Shown piece after piece: positions 8,408 to 16,792 of a stretch of 64,000 nucleotides of DNA. Within the stretch, counting starts at the first letter, position 1, and each line of letters begins with the position of its first letter. Location of the stretch: the NCBI GenBank assembly GCA_965227145.1, contig OZ245730.1, forward strand, positions 3,162,001-3,226,000, given 5' to 3'. The DNA comes from JACKAQ01 sp965227145. Its GTDB lineage: Bacteria > Calditrichota > Calditrichia > RBG-13-44-9 > J075. Made by a program: the position numbers and the translations under genes. A model generated the notes under the pieces. The model did no database searches and was not told the DNA's origin. It was given only the letters and a program-made list of their open reading frames with translations.

Positions 8408-9811
8408 TCATAATTCCGGTTTCATCAAATAGCGTGCAGCGGCGATGCCGATAACGCTGCTCAACACAATCGCGACAAATCCGCTGGCGAAGGCGCTTCG
8501 GGAGATCAGGTTCAATTCCCAAAATTGCCAGAGAATGAGCGTTGCAATTTCGCCGCGCGGAAAAACACCCAAAGCCATCATCACCGGATACAGTTTTTGG
8601 GACAACCAAAACACCCCAACCACTGCCGCAATTGCGCCAAAACCCAACAACAGCACCGCCGCATTCATCCAGACACCGCTAATTTGTTGCTGGAAAATCA
8701 TAAAAGCCGATCGCCCGACTTCGATAAACGGTAGCGGATACAATATCATCACTGCGCTGAAAAAACGTTTTTTGGATAGCAAATCGTTGCTGCTGAGCAA
8801 CAGATTCAGCAGCAATCCGCAGCCTAATCCCAACACGATCAGCGGAAAATTAATGCGAAAGCCACAGTAAATAAACAGCAGAATTAAGCTGATCCGCAGG
8901 AACGCAACCAGTTCAGCCGGCCATAAACCGACCGGTTTCATCAATCGTTTGGTAAAGCCGGTAAATGCAAAAGATGCGGCAATCAGCATCAGAATCAGCC
9001 AATAACCGACATCACCGGAAATTTTTTGGGGAAAGCTTTCCCGGTAATTTTCCAGCAACACAATCCATGCGTATCCGGTAATTGCCAGCACATCGATAAT
9101 TGCCGTGATTTGCAACAGCCGGGAAACCGGGCGTTTCCAACCCGGCTGAATCGGGAATCGAAACGCGATAACCGAACCGGCGTTGATGCTTAGCAGGCTG
9201 ACCAGCAACAAAATTGTCGGGGTGATTTGCCCGTTGAACAGCAGGAAAAATCCGAAACTGCCGATGATTGCGGCGTTGATGAGCACCATCATCGTGGTTT
9301 GCCAGAGCAGGCTGCTATCGAAATTGAAGCGGAGCATCCGCAGCTCGAAATTTGCACCTAAATTCATCATAAACAACAACATGCCAATGCTTGCAAATAA
9401 GGTAATCAGTCCGGTTGCCGGATTTGCCGGCGTTTGTCGGGCCGTTTTCAGCACCTGCCAGGAAAGGCTGTCGCTGAGTGGCACATCGAGGTAAAATCGC
9501 AGCGAATCCAGAAATGGTTTTTCGCCGACAATATTTGTGACACGATGATGCGATATCATGCTGATGCTGGTAGAATCCGGCAGGTACGGCTGTAGCAATG
9601 TGAGTGTTTCTGAGGAAATCCGGTATTCGCGGGAAAATGGCGGCGCGCCGGGCTCGGCAGAGTAATTTTGCCAGCTCAGCAAAACCCCGCCCAAAATAAA
9701 TCCACTGACCAAATATGCCACAAAATCAGCCAGTTTCATTCGTCGCGTCAGGCTCAACACCACGCCGCTGATGGCATAGGCGATCGCCAAATAAATAAAA
9801 ATTTCGCTCAA
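8408..9811 (-). CDS. CPA2-type cation:proton antiporter-like membrane protein
   Basis: 467 aa with about twelve membrane helices and the Na+/H+ exchanger signature PRGEIATLIL near the C-terminus. After the second helix (LADFVAYLVSGFILGG) there is an unusual soluble insertion of about 90 residues before helix 3 (ATGLITLFASIGMLLFMMN), predicted to face the periplasm. No TrkA-N or other regulatory domain follows. Monovalent cation/proton exchange is inferred from family; the ion is unknown. It starts with TTG, with AGAGGG about eleven bases upstream. Fifth gene of the tsaC-to-GWxTD operon. Confidence 0.75.
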   Translation of the reverse strand: MSEIFIYLAIAYAISGVVLSLTRRMKLADFVAYLVSGFILGGVLLSWQNYSAEPGAPPFSREYRISSETLTLLQPYLPDSTSISMISHHRVTNIVGEKPFLDSLRFYLDVPLSDSLSWQVLKTARQTPANPATGLITLFASIGMLLFMMNLGANFELRMLRFNFDSSLLWQTTMMVLINAAIIGSFGFFLLFNGQITPTILLLVSLLSINAGSVIAFRFPIQPGWKRPVSRLLQITAIIDVLAITGYAWIVLLENYRESFPQKISGDVGYWLILMLIAASFAFTGFTKRLMKPVGLWPAELVAFLRISLILLFIYCGFRINFPLIVLGLGCGLLLNLLLSSNDLLSKKRFFSAVMILYPLPFIEVGRSAFMIFQQQISGVWMNAAVLLLGFGAIAAVVGVFWLSQKLYPVMMALGVFPRGEIATLILWQFWELNLISRSAFASGFVAIVLSSVIGIAAARYLMKPEL

Positions 9812-9826
9812 AATTTGATTATCCCT

Positions 9827-10351
9827 CTAAAATTGCCAGCGAAACATGAGTTGCAATTGATTTCCGCCGTTTTCCGGCGTCCCGATGCCGATATCCATTG
9901 TTTTCTCGAACCCGAACAAATAGGCATCCACATACGCATCTACCAAAGTTAACAGATATGTCAGCCCGAAATACCAGCTGTTGGTTCCTCGGCGGTCACG
10001 AAAAGTAGTGTTGCCGGTGCGTTCATATTTGCGATTATTGTCAACGATTTGATAAATCAGATAGCCGTTTAATGCGGCAACAAAAATGCTTTTGACCGGT
10101 TTTTCGTTGTAAAGCTGCCCCCAACCGGGCAACACTGCCGAACGAAGCGTTGCGCCCATCGGCGATTTCAAAGGCTTATCGGAGAACAATCGAGTTGTAT
10201 CGATGACGCTGGTTGAACGGTCCGGACTTGCATTTTGAGCATGCAACCCAAAAAACGAGAGCAGGCAAAGCAATAGCCAAATTTTAGCCGAATGTAAGAA
10301 CACTCCCCTGCCCTGTTCTGTTTTTCGATATCCGAATATTTTGTAATTCAT
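9827..10351 (-). CDS. DUF5683 membrane protein
   Basis: 174 aa. A signal or anchor helix (IWLLLCLLSFFGLHAQ) is followed by LRSAVLPGWGQLYNEKPVKS, the hallmark of DUF5683, and by two further hydrophobic segments (IFVAALNGYLIYQIV, YFGLTYLLTLVDAYVDAYLFG). Family members are common in FCB bacteria and uncharacterised. ATG without a clear Shine-Dalgarno. It sits 15 bp upstream of the antiporter and 33 bp downstream of the lipid kinase. Confidence 0.75.
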   Translation of the reverse strand: MNYKIFGYRKTEQGRGVFLHSAKIWLLLCLLSFFGLHAQNASPDRSTSVIDTTRLFSDKPLKSPMGATLRSAVLPGWGQLYNEKPVKSIFVAALNGYLIYQIVDNNRKYERTGNTTFRDRRGTNSWYFGLTYLLTLVDAYVDAYLFGFEKTMDIGIGTPENGGNQLQLMFRWQF

Positions 10352-10384
10352 TAAATATCAGTAATTTAGCACTATGATTATTTA

Positions 10385-11266
10385 TCAAGCCGGCGCCGGG
10401 CAAACCACATTTAAAATTGATGGAACAACCTCAATTTCCAAATGCCGGAGCCGGGTGCCCAACAATTCGCCATCGACGTGGGCAGGTATTCCGGTTTCGC
10501 AATCGATCACCAATTTCCGGATATTGTAATACTCAACCTGCGAAATCCCGAGATGCGTTCCGTTGATCGCTTTTGGTAAATGGCGAAAAATTTCGCTGCG
10601 CCGCAAAGCGTGCAACATGCAAACATCCAGCAATCCGTCCGATAAATCTGCTTTTGGCAGTAACCGGAATCCGCCGCCGAGAAACTGCCCGTTTCCGACC
10701 GACAGCAGAAATATGTCGCGGTGTTCGGTTGCGCCGTCTTTCCCGAGATCAATCGCGTAGTTCTGATACGACAGAATTTTTCTGAAAACCGCGCTCAAAT
10801 ATAGTGAAAATCCATCGAGATAGCGAATTTTTTGACTTTCGACCACTACATCCGCATCGAATCCGATACCCATCCCGTTCAAAAAATAGGTGTCATTTAC
10901 CTTGCCGAGATCTATCGTTTTGAGAAATCCGGCTTTCAGGATTTGCACAGCTTCGGCGGGATTTTTGGGGAGATGGAACATTCGGGCAAAATCGTTGCCG
11001 GTGCCGACGGGAATAATGCCCAGCTTCGCGGAGCCACCGGCAATGCCATTGACAACTTCGTGAATAGTGCCGTCGCCACCAACGGCAACCACCAAATGAT
11101 CACCGGATTTGAATGTTGCTGCAATTTCGCGGGCATTTCCGGCGTATGCCGTAACATGCAAATGGCTACCCGGCAATTCCGTTTCCAGCAATCGCGATAA
11201 CGGCTCGAGCAATTTTCCGGCTTTACCGCGTCCGGCGGCCGGGTTGAGAATGACATGCGTCGCCAT
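10385..11266 (-). CDS. Diacylglycerol/lipid kinase family protein (YegS/DagK-like)
   Basis: 293 aa, full length for the family. NPAAGRGKA opens the N-terminal nucleotide-binding domain, with AVGGDGTIHEVVNGIAGG near residue 60 as the catalytic motif and GTGNDFAR close behind. The C-terminal beta-sandwich contains GIGFDADVV and ends with VDGELLG. It phosphorylates a lipid such as diacylglycerol at the membrane; the exact substrate cannot be told from sequence. It follows ridA by 6 bp. Confidence 0.9.
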   Translation of the reverse strand: MATHVILNPAAGRGKAGKLLEPLSRLLETELPGSHLHVTAYAGNAREIAATFKSGDHLVVAVGGDGTIHEVVNGIAGGSAKLGIIPVGTGNDFARMFHLPKNPAEAVQILKAGFLKTIDLGKVNDTYFLNGMGIGFDADVVVESQKIRYLDGFSLYLSAVFRKILSYQNYAIDLGKDGATEHRDIFLLSVGNGQFLGGGFRLLPKADLSDGLLDVCMLHALRRSEIFRHLPKAINGTHLGISQVEYYNIRKLVIDCETGIPAHVDGELLGTRLRHLEIEVVPSILNVVCPAPA

Positions 11267-11272
11267 GTGCGA

Positions 11273-11671
11273 TTATCCGGCGTTTTGCCCGTTGGGAACC
11301 ACTGCAACGCACTCGATTTCAACGAGCACATCTTTGGGCAAACGACTCACTTCCACCGCCGAACGCGCCGGTGCAGCGGTGGTAAAAAATTCTGCGTACA
11401 CAGCGTTCATCGCTGCAAAATCGTTCATATTTTTCAAAAAAACAGTAGTTTTGACAACGTGTTCAAATTCCGAACCCGCAGCCCGGAGCACAGCGCCAAG
11501 ATTGTTTAGCACCAACCGCGTTTGGGTTTGGATATCGGCGTTCAGCACGGCATCTGTTTTCGGATCGATAGCGATTTGCCCGGCGGTAAACACCATTCCG
11601 TTAACAATCACGGCCTGATTATACGGTCCAACCGGATTGGGCGCATCGGCAGTTTTTACAATTTTTTTCAT
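11273..11671 (-). CDS. ridA: RidA-family enamine/imine deaminase
   Basis: 132 aa, the usual size. Signature features are PNPVGPYNQAV at the N-terminus, FTAGQIAIDPKTD, and the C-terminal PARSAVEVSRLPKDVLVEIE, whose first Arg matches the substrate-binding Arg of RidA. It hydrolyses reactive enamines such as 2-aminoacrylate in the cytosol. GAGGG lies nine bases before the ATG. It sits between the tsaC-like gene (15 bp) and the lipid kinase (6 bp). Confidence 0.93.
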   Translation of the reverse strand: MKKIVKTADAPNPVGPYNQAVIVNGMVFTAGQIAIDPKTDAVLNADIQTQTRLVLNNLGAVLRAAGSEFEHVVKTTVFLKNMNDFAAMNAVYAEFFTTAAPARSAVEVSRLPKDVLVEIECVAVVPNGQNAG

Positions 11672-11686
11672 ACCATTTCCCTCGAT

Positions 11687-12313
11687 TTAAAAGATATCGA
11701 TCGCTCCCTTGCCTTCGCGGAGGAGCTCCAGTTCGTCATTCACAAAACGAATGACCGTTGAATGCTCGCCATCCACCATCGGGCCGGCATCCAGCAACAC
11801 CGATGCAGTAAGGGTAAACGGGTTATTTTCATCAAAACTGTTATATAAATTATTGGGAAAATCCGCCACATCGGGATCGTAAGATGTGTTCAAAATGGGA
11901 TGCCCGAGCAGCTCAACCAAATCCCGGCAAACCGGTGTTGCGGGAATTCGCACACCAATTTCTTTTTGACGGGAAAGCATCAGTTTGGCAATATTTTTTT
12001 TGGCATCCAGAATAATTGTGTAGGGTCCGGGTGAACATTTTTTGAGCAGCCGGAATGCATCGTTGGATATTTTCACAAAATCCGCAGCTTGCTGAATGGA
12101 GCTGCAAATCATGCTCATGTGGTCAAATTTGGATTTCCCTTTTATCCGATACAGCTGCTCAATGGCCTTTTTGTTGAAAATGCTGCAACCGACGCCATAA
12201 GTGGTGTCCGTCGGGTAAATGACAATTTCACCACGCTTTAATGCATCGACGGCCTGGCTCAATATCCGTTGTTGGGGATTCTGATTGTGAATTTCTAAAC
12301 GTAGCATATTCAT
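11687..12313 (-). CDS. Sua5/YciO/YrdC-family protein (threonylcarbamoyl-AMP synthase-like)
   Basis: 208 aa. ALKRGEIVIYPTDTTYGVGC is the family nucleotide-binding opening, followed by RIKGKSKFDHMSMIC and, near residue 130, IGVRIPATPVCRDLVELLG. It resembles the YciO branch as much as TsaC, and the KR-KP residues of classical TsaC are not fully present, so tRNA t6A biosynthesis is likely but not certain. First gene of the eight-gene operon; two ATGs (12313 and 12307) are possible and neither has a clear ribosome site. Confidence 0.85.
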   Translation of the reverse strand: MNMLRLEIHNQNPQQRILSQAVDALKRGEIVIYPTDTTYGVGCSIFNKKAIEQLYRIKGKSKFDHMSMICSSIQQAADFVKISNDAFRLLKKCSPGPYTIILDAKKNIAKLMLSRQKEIGVRIPATPVCRDLVELLGHPILNTSYDPDVADFPNNLYNSFDENNPFTLTASVLLDAGPMVDGEHSTVIRFVNDELELLREGKGAIDIF

Positions 12314-12676
12314 ATATTTGAGTTAAATTATTATAAGCTCTTAAAATACGGTTTTCACCCTGAATAAACAAATTAAAAAAGCGTTGCAAGATATGTAATT
12401 CGTAAGCCACATGCCTTCAGGTCACTGCGTAAATACGACAGGTATTTTGCAGAATATTCAGCCTGAATTCGTGGCTTTTTCTTGTAAAGAACAGGATATC
12501 ATCTTGCATCAGGAAAAAATTATATGCAGTTTTGTAGGATTATATTGAAGAATGGGAGAAAGTTCTTTTCCGGCAGGACATGTATTTTGTCGAATAATTA
12601 AAGCCTGGCGCGTGATCTTCGATAATAATTAGATTATATTTCATCTTATTTTTTAGCTTGATATCAACAATTTTGG
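12314..12676. other. Divergent intergenic region
   Basis: This separates the minus-strand operon from the plus-strand pseudokinase gene. It contains the rod-shaped hairpin listed at 12404-12477 and AT-rich sequence with no ORF I would defend. Promoters for both directions must lie here; I could not place them with confidence. Confidence 0.5.
12404..12477 (+). ncRNA. Candidate structured RNA (long rod-like hairpin with U-run)
   Basis: Four collinear helices nest in 74 nt: AAGCCAC/GTGGCTT (12404-12410 with 12471-12477), TTCAGG/CCTGAA (12416-12421 with 12462-12467), CTGC/GCAG, and AAATAC/GTATTT (12431-12436 with 12442-12447) closed by loop GACAG. On the plus strand the outer helix is followed by further T residues. 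It could be a small RNA ending in its own terminator, a leader of the 12677 gene, or a degenerate palindromic repeat. Confidence 0.4.
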
Positions 12677-15600
12677 ATGGATTTTGCCCCGGGATGGCAA
12701 CAATTTCCGTATTTTATGGATAAACTAATCGCAAATAATACGCTGTGTATGAACTGCATGGCAGACAAAGGCCCGGTTTCGGTTTGTCCGTATTGTCATT
12801 TTGCGGAAAACGAAATTGCGGAATCCTCTGCTCATTTGCCCTACAGAACCTTACTCCATTCGCGATATATTATCGGGAAATGTTTAACCAAAACGCCGTT
12901 TAGTATCACGTATCTGGGTTTTGATCCCAAAAGTGAACGCAAAGTGCGGATTCGGGAGTTTTTTCCGGAATCCATGGTTATCCGGGAAAAGAGCAACCTG
13001 CGGGTGCTATTGCGGAATCCCGATTTCAGCGATGAGTTCGAATTCGGTATTCGCAAATTTACCGAAGAAACACAGGCGCTTGCGGCAGTAAAAGCCCAAC
13101 CGGGTATCGCCCACATCGTCGATAATTTTCAGGAAAACGGCACCATTTACCGGGTTTCCATTCAACCGGAAGGGCAGTTGTTATCCGATTTACTCGACGA
13201 AGACAGTCCGCGCCCACCCCGCGAAAATTTGTTGACAACCTTTCGTCCGTTGATGTTGGTGTTGGAACAACTGCACAGCCAGGGTTTGCTGCACTATGCC
13301 CTAACCCCGCAAAATATTGTGATCGGCGATGACAACATTGCAACATTGCTGAATTTCAGTGGCACTGATGCAATTTTGGCACACCATACCAACACGCTTT
13401 CCCAATTTCTGGATAGCGAATTTGCACCACCGGAATTTTATGAGCAGATCGAAACTGCCCGTCCGGGATCGGATGTTTATGCGTTGGGCGCCATTTTATT
13501 TCGGCTGATTACGGGAAAGCCCCTCCCAAAACCGGATCAGCGGCAGGACGAGCTATTTATCAACGAGCCAGTTGCAACGGGTGTGCCACGCGTTGTGCTG
13601 AAAGCTTTATCCTACGCAACTTTTGAAGATACAGAGAAACGATTTAAACAAATCGGTCATTTTCGGCTGGTGCTCACCGAAGTCTGGAAATCGCGGAAAT
13701 CCGCGCAATCCACGGTTGCGCAAGATGCGTTCAGCTATGTGGATTGCAACAGTTGCGGCATCATGAACGAGGTGTTAACCACCGATTTGGAAAGCGGCAC
13801 CAGCACCTGTTTCGCCTGCGGACAGCAATTGGTGCTGAGCAAAGCCGTGGATCACCCCACCGCCAGACAAACCATTCATCCGCCGGACAAACAATTTACC
13901 CTGCAATCTACCGGAAGCGCATTTTTTGAGGTTCGCCGAAAAGCGCCGACCGATGAACCGGAATTTGTCAAAGTTGCCTGTCCGGTGTGTAAAGCGCCCA
14001 ACGAGGTGTTGGTCAATGAGCTGGGCTCGCTCGCGCATTGCGTCACCTGCGGAACGCCGTTGCCAAAAGATGCGCTCGAAATCATCGAAGAATACGACTT
14101 TTCGTTGACCGAACTGTTACTGGAAAATCCGGAAGATGTGCCGGAAATGCCGGATTTGGAAGCCATCACCGCTGCTACCGAAATAGCAGAACCGGAATCA
14201 CCGGCGGATGAAGCAGAAACAGAAACGGAACCGGTTGACAAACCGACGGAATTTTCCACCGATGTCGCAGAACCCGCACTCCACGAACCTGACGACATTG
14301 CTGAAACGGAAGCAGCATCGATTGACGAAACCGAGATCACAGACGACACAGATGCGGAAACCCTTGCCGAACCAGTAATTGAAGACGCTGCAGCATTTCA
14401 GCCGGAAATCGATGAAACTGAATCTGTAGAGCCGGATGTCATCGAAGAGCCGGATGCGGAAATAGCTCCGCCGCCGGAAAAAGTGGTCACGCCTGAGCCC
14501 GAAATCCCCGACGAACCGGACGCTGAACCGCTGGAGACCGAACATTCGGTTGAAGAAACATTCGTTTCCGAAGAAAGCATCGCGCCGACAGAGCCGGATA
14601 TTTTTGATGAGCCGGAAATTGAAACTGCGGATGAACCGGCTCCGGCTGCAGAAACACCCGAACAAACCATCGATTCTACGCCAACCGATTCGTCAGAAAT
14701 TGCGGAAACTGAAGCGCCGGAAAAGCCAGATGCAACCGCTGCAACAGACGACGATTCCGCCGAATTTCAGTGGGATATTGAGTTGGATAGCATCGAAAAA
14801 GATGACAGCAATGTGACAACAGCTCCGCCAAAAGATGCGGAACCGGATTCCGGCGTAGATGTGGGGCAAATCAAAATCCCGGATAAACAGCCGCCAACTT
14901 CAACGGATGAGAAGAAATCCGGCATCGGAAAATCGAGCCAAAAACCGGCGACATCGACGCCGCTGGCGGGCGACATCGACGATATTTTGGACAGGGAACT
15001 GGGTTTTGGATCAGCTCCGTCAGAAGCCCCGGAAAAAGAACCGGCTGTCAAAGTTGATAAAAAACAAACTGTTAAGCAGCCTAAAAAACCGGCGCCGCAG
15101 CCGCAGCCAATCGAAGCCGAAACCGCAACGGTTCCGGAAACCAAGCCTGTCAGCAAAGCCAAATGGCTTTGGGTTGCTGCTGCATTTGTCATCCTTTTGT
15201 TTTCCGCTGGCGGTTCTTATTATTGGCAATTGGAAAAGCAAGCCACCGCCGACCGGATGTTTCAAGATTACGTTCAAAAAGCCGACCAGTTTTTTGAACA
15301 AAAAGATTATGCAGCCGCATCAACAAGCTATCAGCAGGCGCTGATTTACAAACCGGAAGCCGAATATCCCCAAAAACGGCTGGTGGAATCGCAGGATATG
15401 ATTTTGGAAGAACTGCGGGCAGATACAACCGCACTTGCCGCGCTGGACAGCGTGGAAGTCCGGTTGAGCAATTTGCTTTTTACTGCCGATTCGCTGGAAA
15501 ATGCCGGGCGTTTGAACGCAGCCGGTGAAATGTATCAGCAAATTTTGGCAGAATTTCCCGGTGATTCCGTTGCCGCCGGACGACTCGCCGATCTCAATCG

Positions 15601-16792
15601 CAAAATCGCAACACAAACAGCGCCTGTTCGCACGCAACAAAAACCGGCGCAGATTGAATTACGCCCGGAAGATAACCTCGCGGAAACCGTCGCATCGGCG
15701 CCACCATTTGCAACCATCCGGCTGGCGCGGGGCATTTACGAAATCGCCGAGCCAATGATTGTCCGCTTCGATATGCAGTTTGAGGGCATCGGCGGGAGTT
15801 ATACAACGTTGGTTTCCCAAACTGGAAATGCCATTTTTCAAATCGAAAATGGGGCAAAATTGAGCATCAAAGATGTCGGATTCAGCCGCCGGCAGGCGAC
15901 TTCCGGCGCAACAATTATTGCAGTAAATGAAGGTGAGCTGCATCTGCGCAACGGCGAATTCCGCGATGCGCAATCGTTGAGTGAAACGCTCGACTATTCT
16001 GCTGTGCTTTTTTCGAATCGCAGCAAAGGTGAAATTCGCGATAGCAAATTTACCAATCACGCGGTGGGAATTATCGTGAACGACGATGCATCGCCACGAT
16101 TGGAGAAAAATGAATTCTGGCAAAATATGACTGCCATTCACGTTACCGGCAGTGCGCGGCCGCGGATTCGCGTCAACCAAATCCGGCGAAATTTTGGCGA
16201 CGGTATCGTCATTTCCGAACAAGGGCAGCCGATTTTGGAAGAAAATCTGGTTACCGAAAACCGTGGAAACGGGATCGTTTTCAATACGGAACGGTTCAGC
16301 GGAACCGCAAAACAAAACACGCTGAACAGCAACAAAGGCGCTGGCGTGTTGATTGACGGCACCTCTCAACCGATTCTGGAAAACAATGAAATTAACCTGA
16401 ATGAATCCGGCGGTGTGCTGGTTCAGGGAAATGCGCAAGGCATTGTCCGGGAAAACCGGATCGAGCGAAACAGCATTTTCGGCATTCGTTCGGCAAATGC
16501 GTCCTCGCCGCAACTGCAACGCAACACAATCAAAAATAATAAAGGTGACGGCATCGAGGTGCTCAACCAGGCGAAACCGTCCATCCAGGGCAACGAAATT
16601 TTGCAAAACCGTGGCGATGGCATCAGCCTGTTGATCACCCAGAACGGCGGTTTGATCCAAAATAATACCTGCCGCGGCAACCAGGGTTACGGCATCAGTA
16701 TTTTGAAAGGCTCGCGACCGAATTTGGTAAATAATGCTGTTGCGGGAAATTATGAAGGTGATATGTATGATGAAACGGCTGAGATAAAATAG
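12677..16792 (+). CDS. Pseudokinase / zinc-ribbon / TPR / right-handed beta-helix membrane protein
   Basis: 1371 aa. An N-terminal zinc ribbon (C24, C27, C37, C40) precedes a bacterial Ser/Thr-kinase-like domain (about 62-340) of the IKEYFP type. Its catalytic features are gone: the Gly loop reads LTKTPFSITY, the VAIK Lys is Arg (R93 in VRIREFFPE), HRD-x-K-N is HYALTPQN (206-213), and DFG is NFSG (226-229). Two more CxxC pairs form zinc ribbons at about 357-382 and 434-457. A Glu/Pro/Thr-rich disordered segment (about 480-800) leads to one membrane helix (WLWVAAAFVILLFSAGGSYY, about 830-850), a TPR-like helical region (855-955) and PbH1 beta-helix repeats of NosD type from about 993 to the end. 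So a cytosolic pseudokinase is tied to an extracytoplasmic carbohydrate-binding-like solenoid. Partner and role unknown. M14 (12716) is an alternative start. It meets the convergent protease gene with no gap. Confidence 0.85.
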   Translation: MDFAPGWQQFPYFMDKLIANNTLCMNCMADKGPVSVCPYCHFAENEIAESSAHLPYRTLLHSRYIIGKCLTKTPFSITYLGFDPKSERKVRIREFFPESMVIREKSNLRVLLRNPDFSDEFEFGIRKFTEETQALAAVKAQPGIAHIVDNFQENGTIYRVSIQPEGQLLSDLLDEDSPRPPRENLLTTFRPLMLVLEQLHSQGLLHYALTPQNIVIGDDNIATLLNFSGTDAILAHHTNTLSQFLDSEFAPPEFYEQIETARPGSDVYALGAILFRLITGKPLPKPDQRQDELFINEPVATGVPRVVLKALSYATFEDTEKRFKQIGHFRLVLTEVWKSRKSAQSTVAQDAFSYVDCNSCGIMNEVLTTDLESGTSTCFACGQQLVLSKAVDHPTARQTIHPPDKQFTLQSTGSAFFEVRRKAPTDEPEFVKVACPVCKAPNEVLVNELGSLAHCVTCGTPLPKDALEIIEEYDFSLTELLLENPEDVPEMPDLEAITAATEIAEPESPADEAETETEPVDKPTEFSTDVAEPALHEPDDIAETEAASIDETEITDDTDAETLAEPVIEDAAAFQPEIDETESVEPDVIEEPDAEIAPPPEKVVTPEPEIPDEPDAEPLETEHSVEETFVSEESIAPTEPDIFDEPEIETADEPAPAAETPEQTIDSTPTDSSEIAETEAPEKPDATAATDDDSAEFQWDIELDSIEKDDSNVTTAPPKDAEPDSGVDVGQIKIPDKQPPTSTDEKKSGIGKSSQKPATSTPLAGDIDDILDRELGFGSAPSEAPEKEPAVKVDKKQTVKQPKKPAPQPQPIEAETATVPETKPVSKAKWLWVAAAFVILLFSAGGSYYWQLEKQATADRMFQDYVQKADQFFEQKDYAAASTSYQQALIYKPEAEYPQKRLVESQDMILEELRADTTALAALDSVEVRLSNLLFTADSLENAGRLNAAGEMYQQILAEFPGDSVAAGRLADLNRKIATQTAPVRTQQKPAQIELRPEDNLAETVASAPPFATIRLARGIYEIAEPMIVRFDMQFEGIGGSYTTLVSQTGNAIFQIENGAKLSIKDVGFSRRQATSGATIIAVNEGELHLRNGEFRDAQSLSETLDYSAVLFSNRSKGEIRDSKFTNHAVGIIVNDDASPRLEKNEFWQNMTAIHVTGSARPRIRVNQIRRNFGDGIVISEQGQPILEENLVTENRGNGIVFNTERFSGTAKQNTLNSNKGAGVLIDGTSQPILENNEINLNESGGVLVQGNAQGIVRENRIERNSIFGIRSANASSPQLQRNTIKNNKGDGIEVLNQAKPSIQGNEILQNRGDGISLLITQNGGLIQNNTCRGNQGYGISILKGSRPNLVNNAVAGNYEGDMYDETAEIK

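Noticed and set aside
15659..16660. A 333-codon open frame antisense to the beta-helix region
   Set aside because: The sense strand encodes clear PbH1 repeats and a continuous domain order; the antisense frame matches no family and arises from the repeat's codon pattern.
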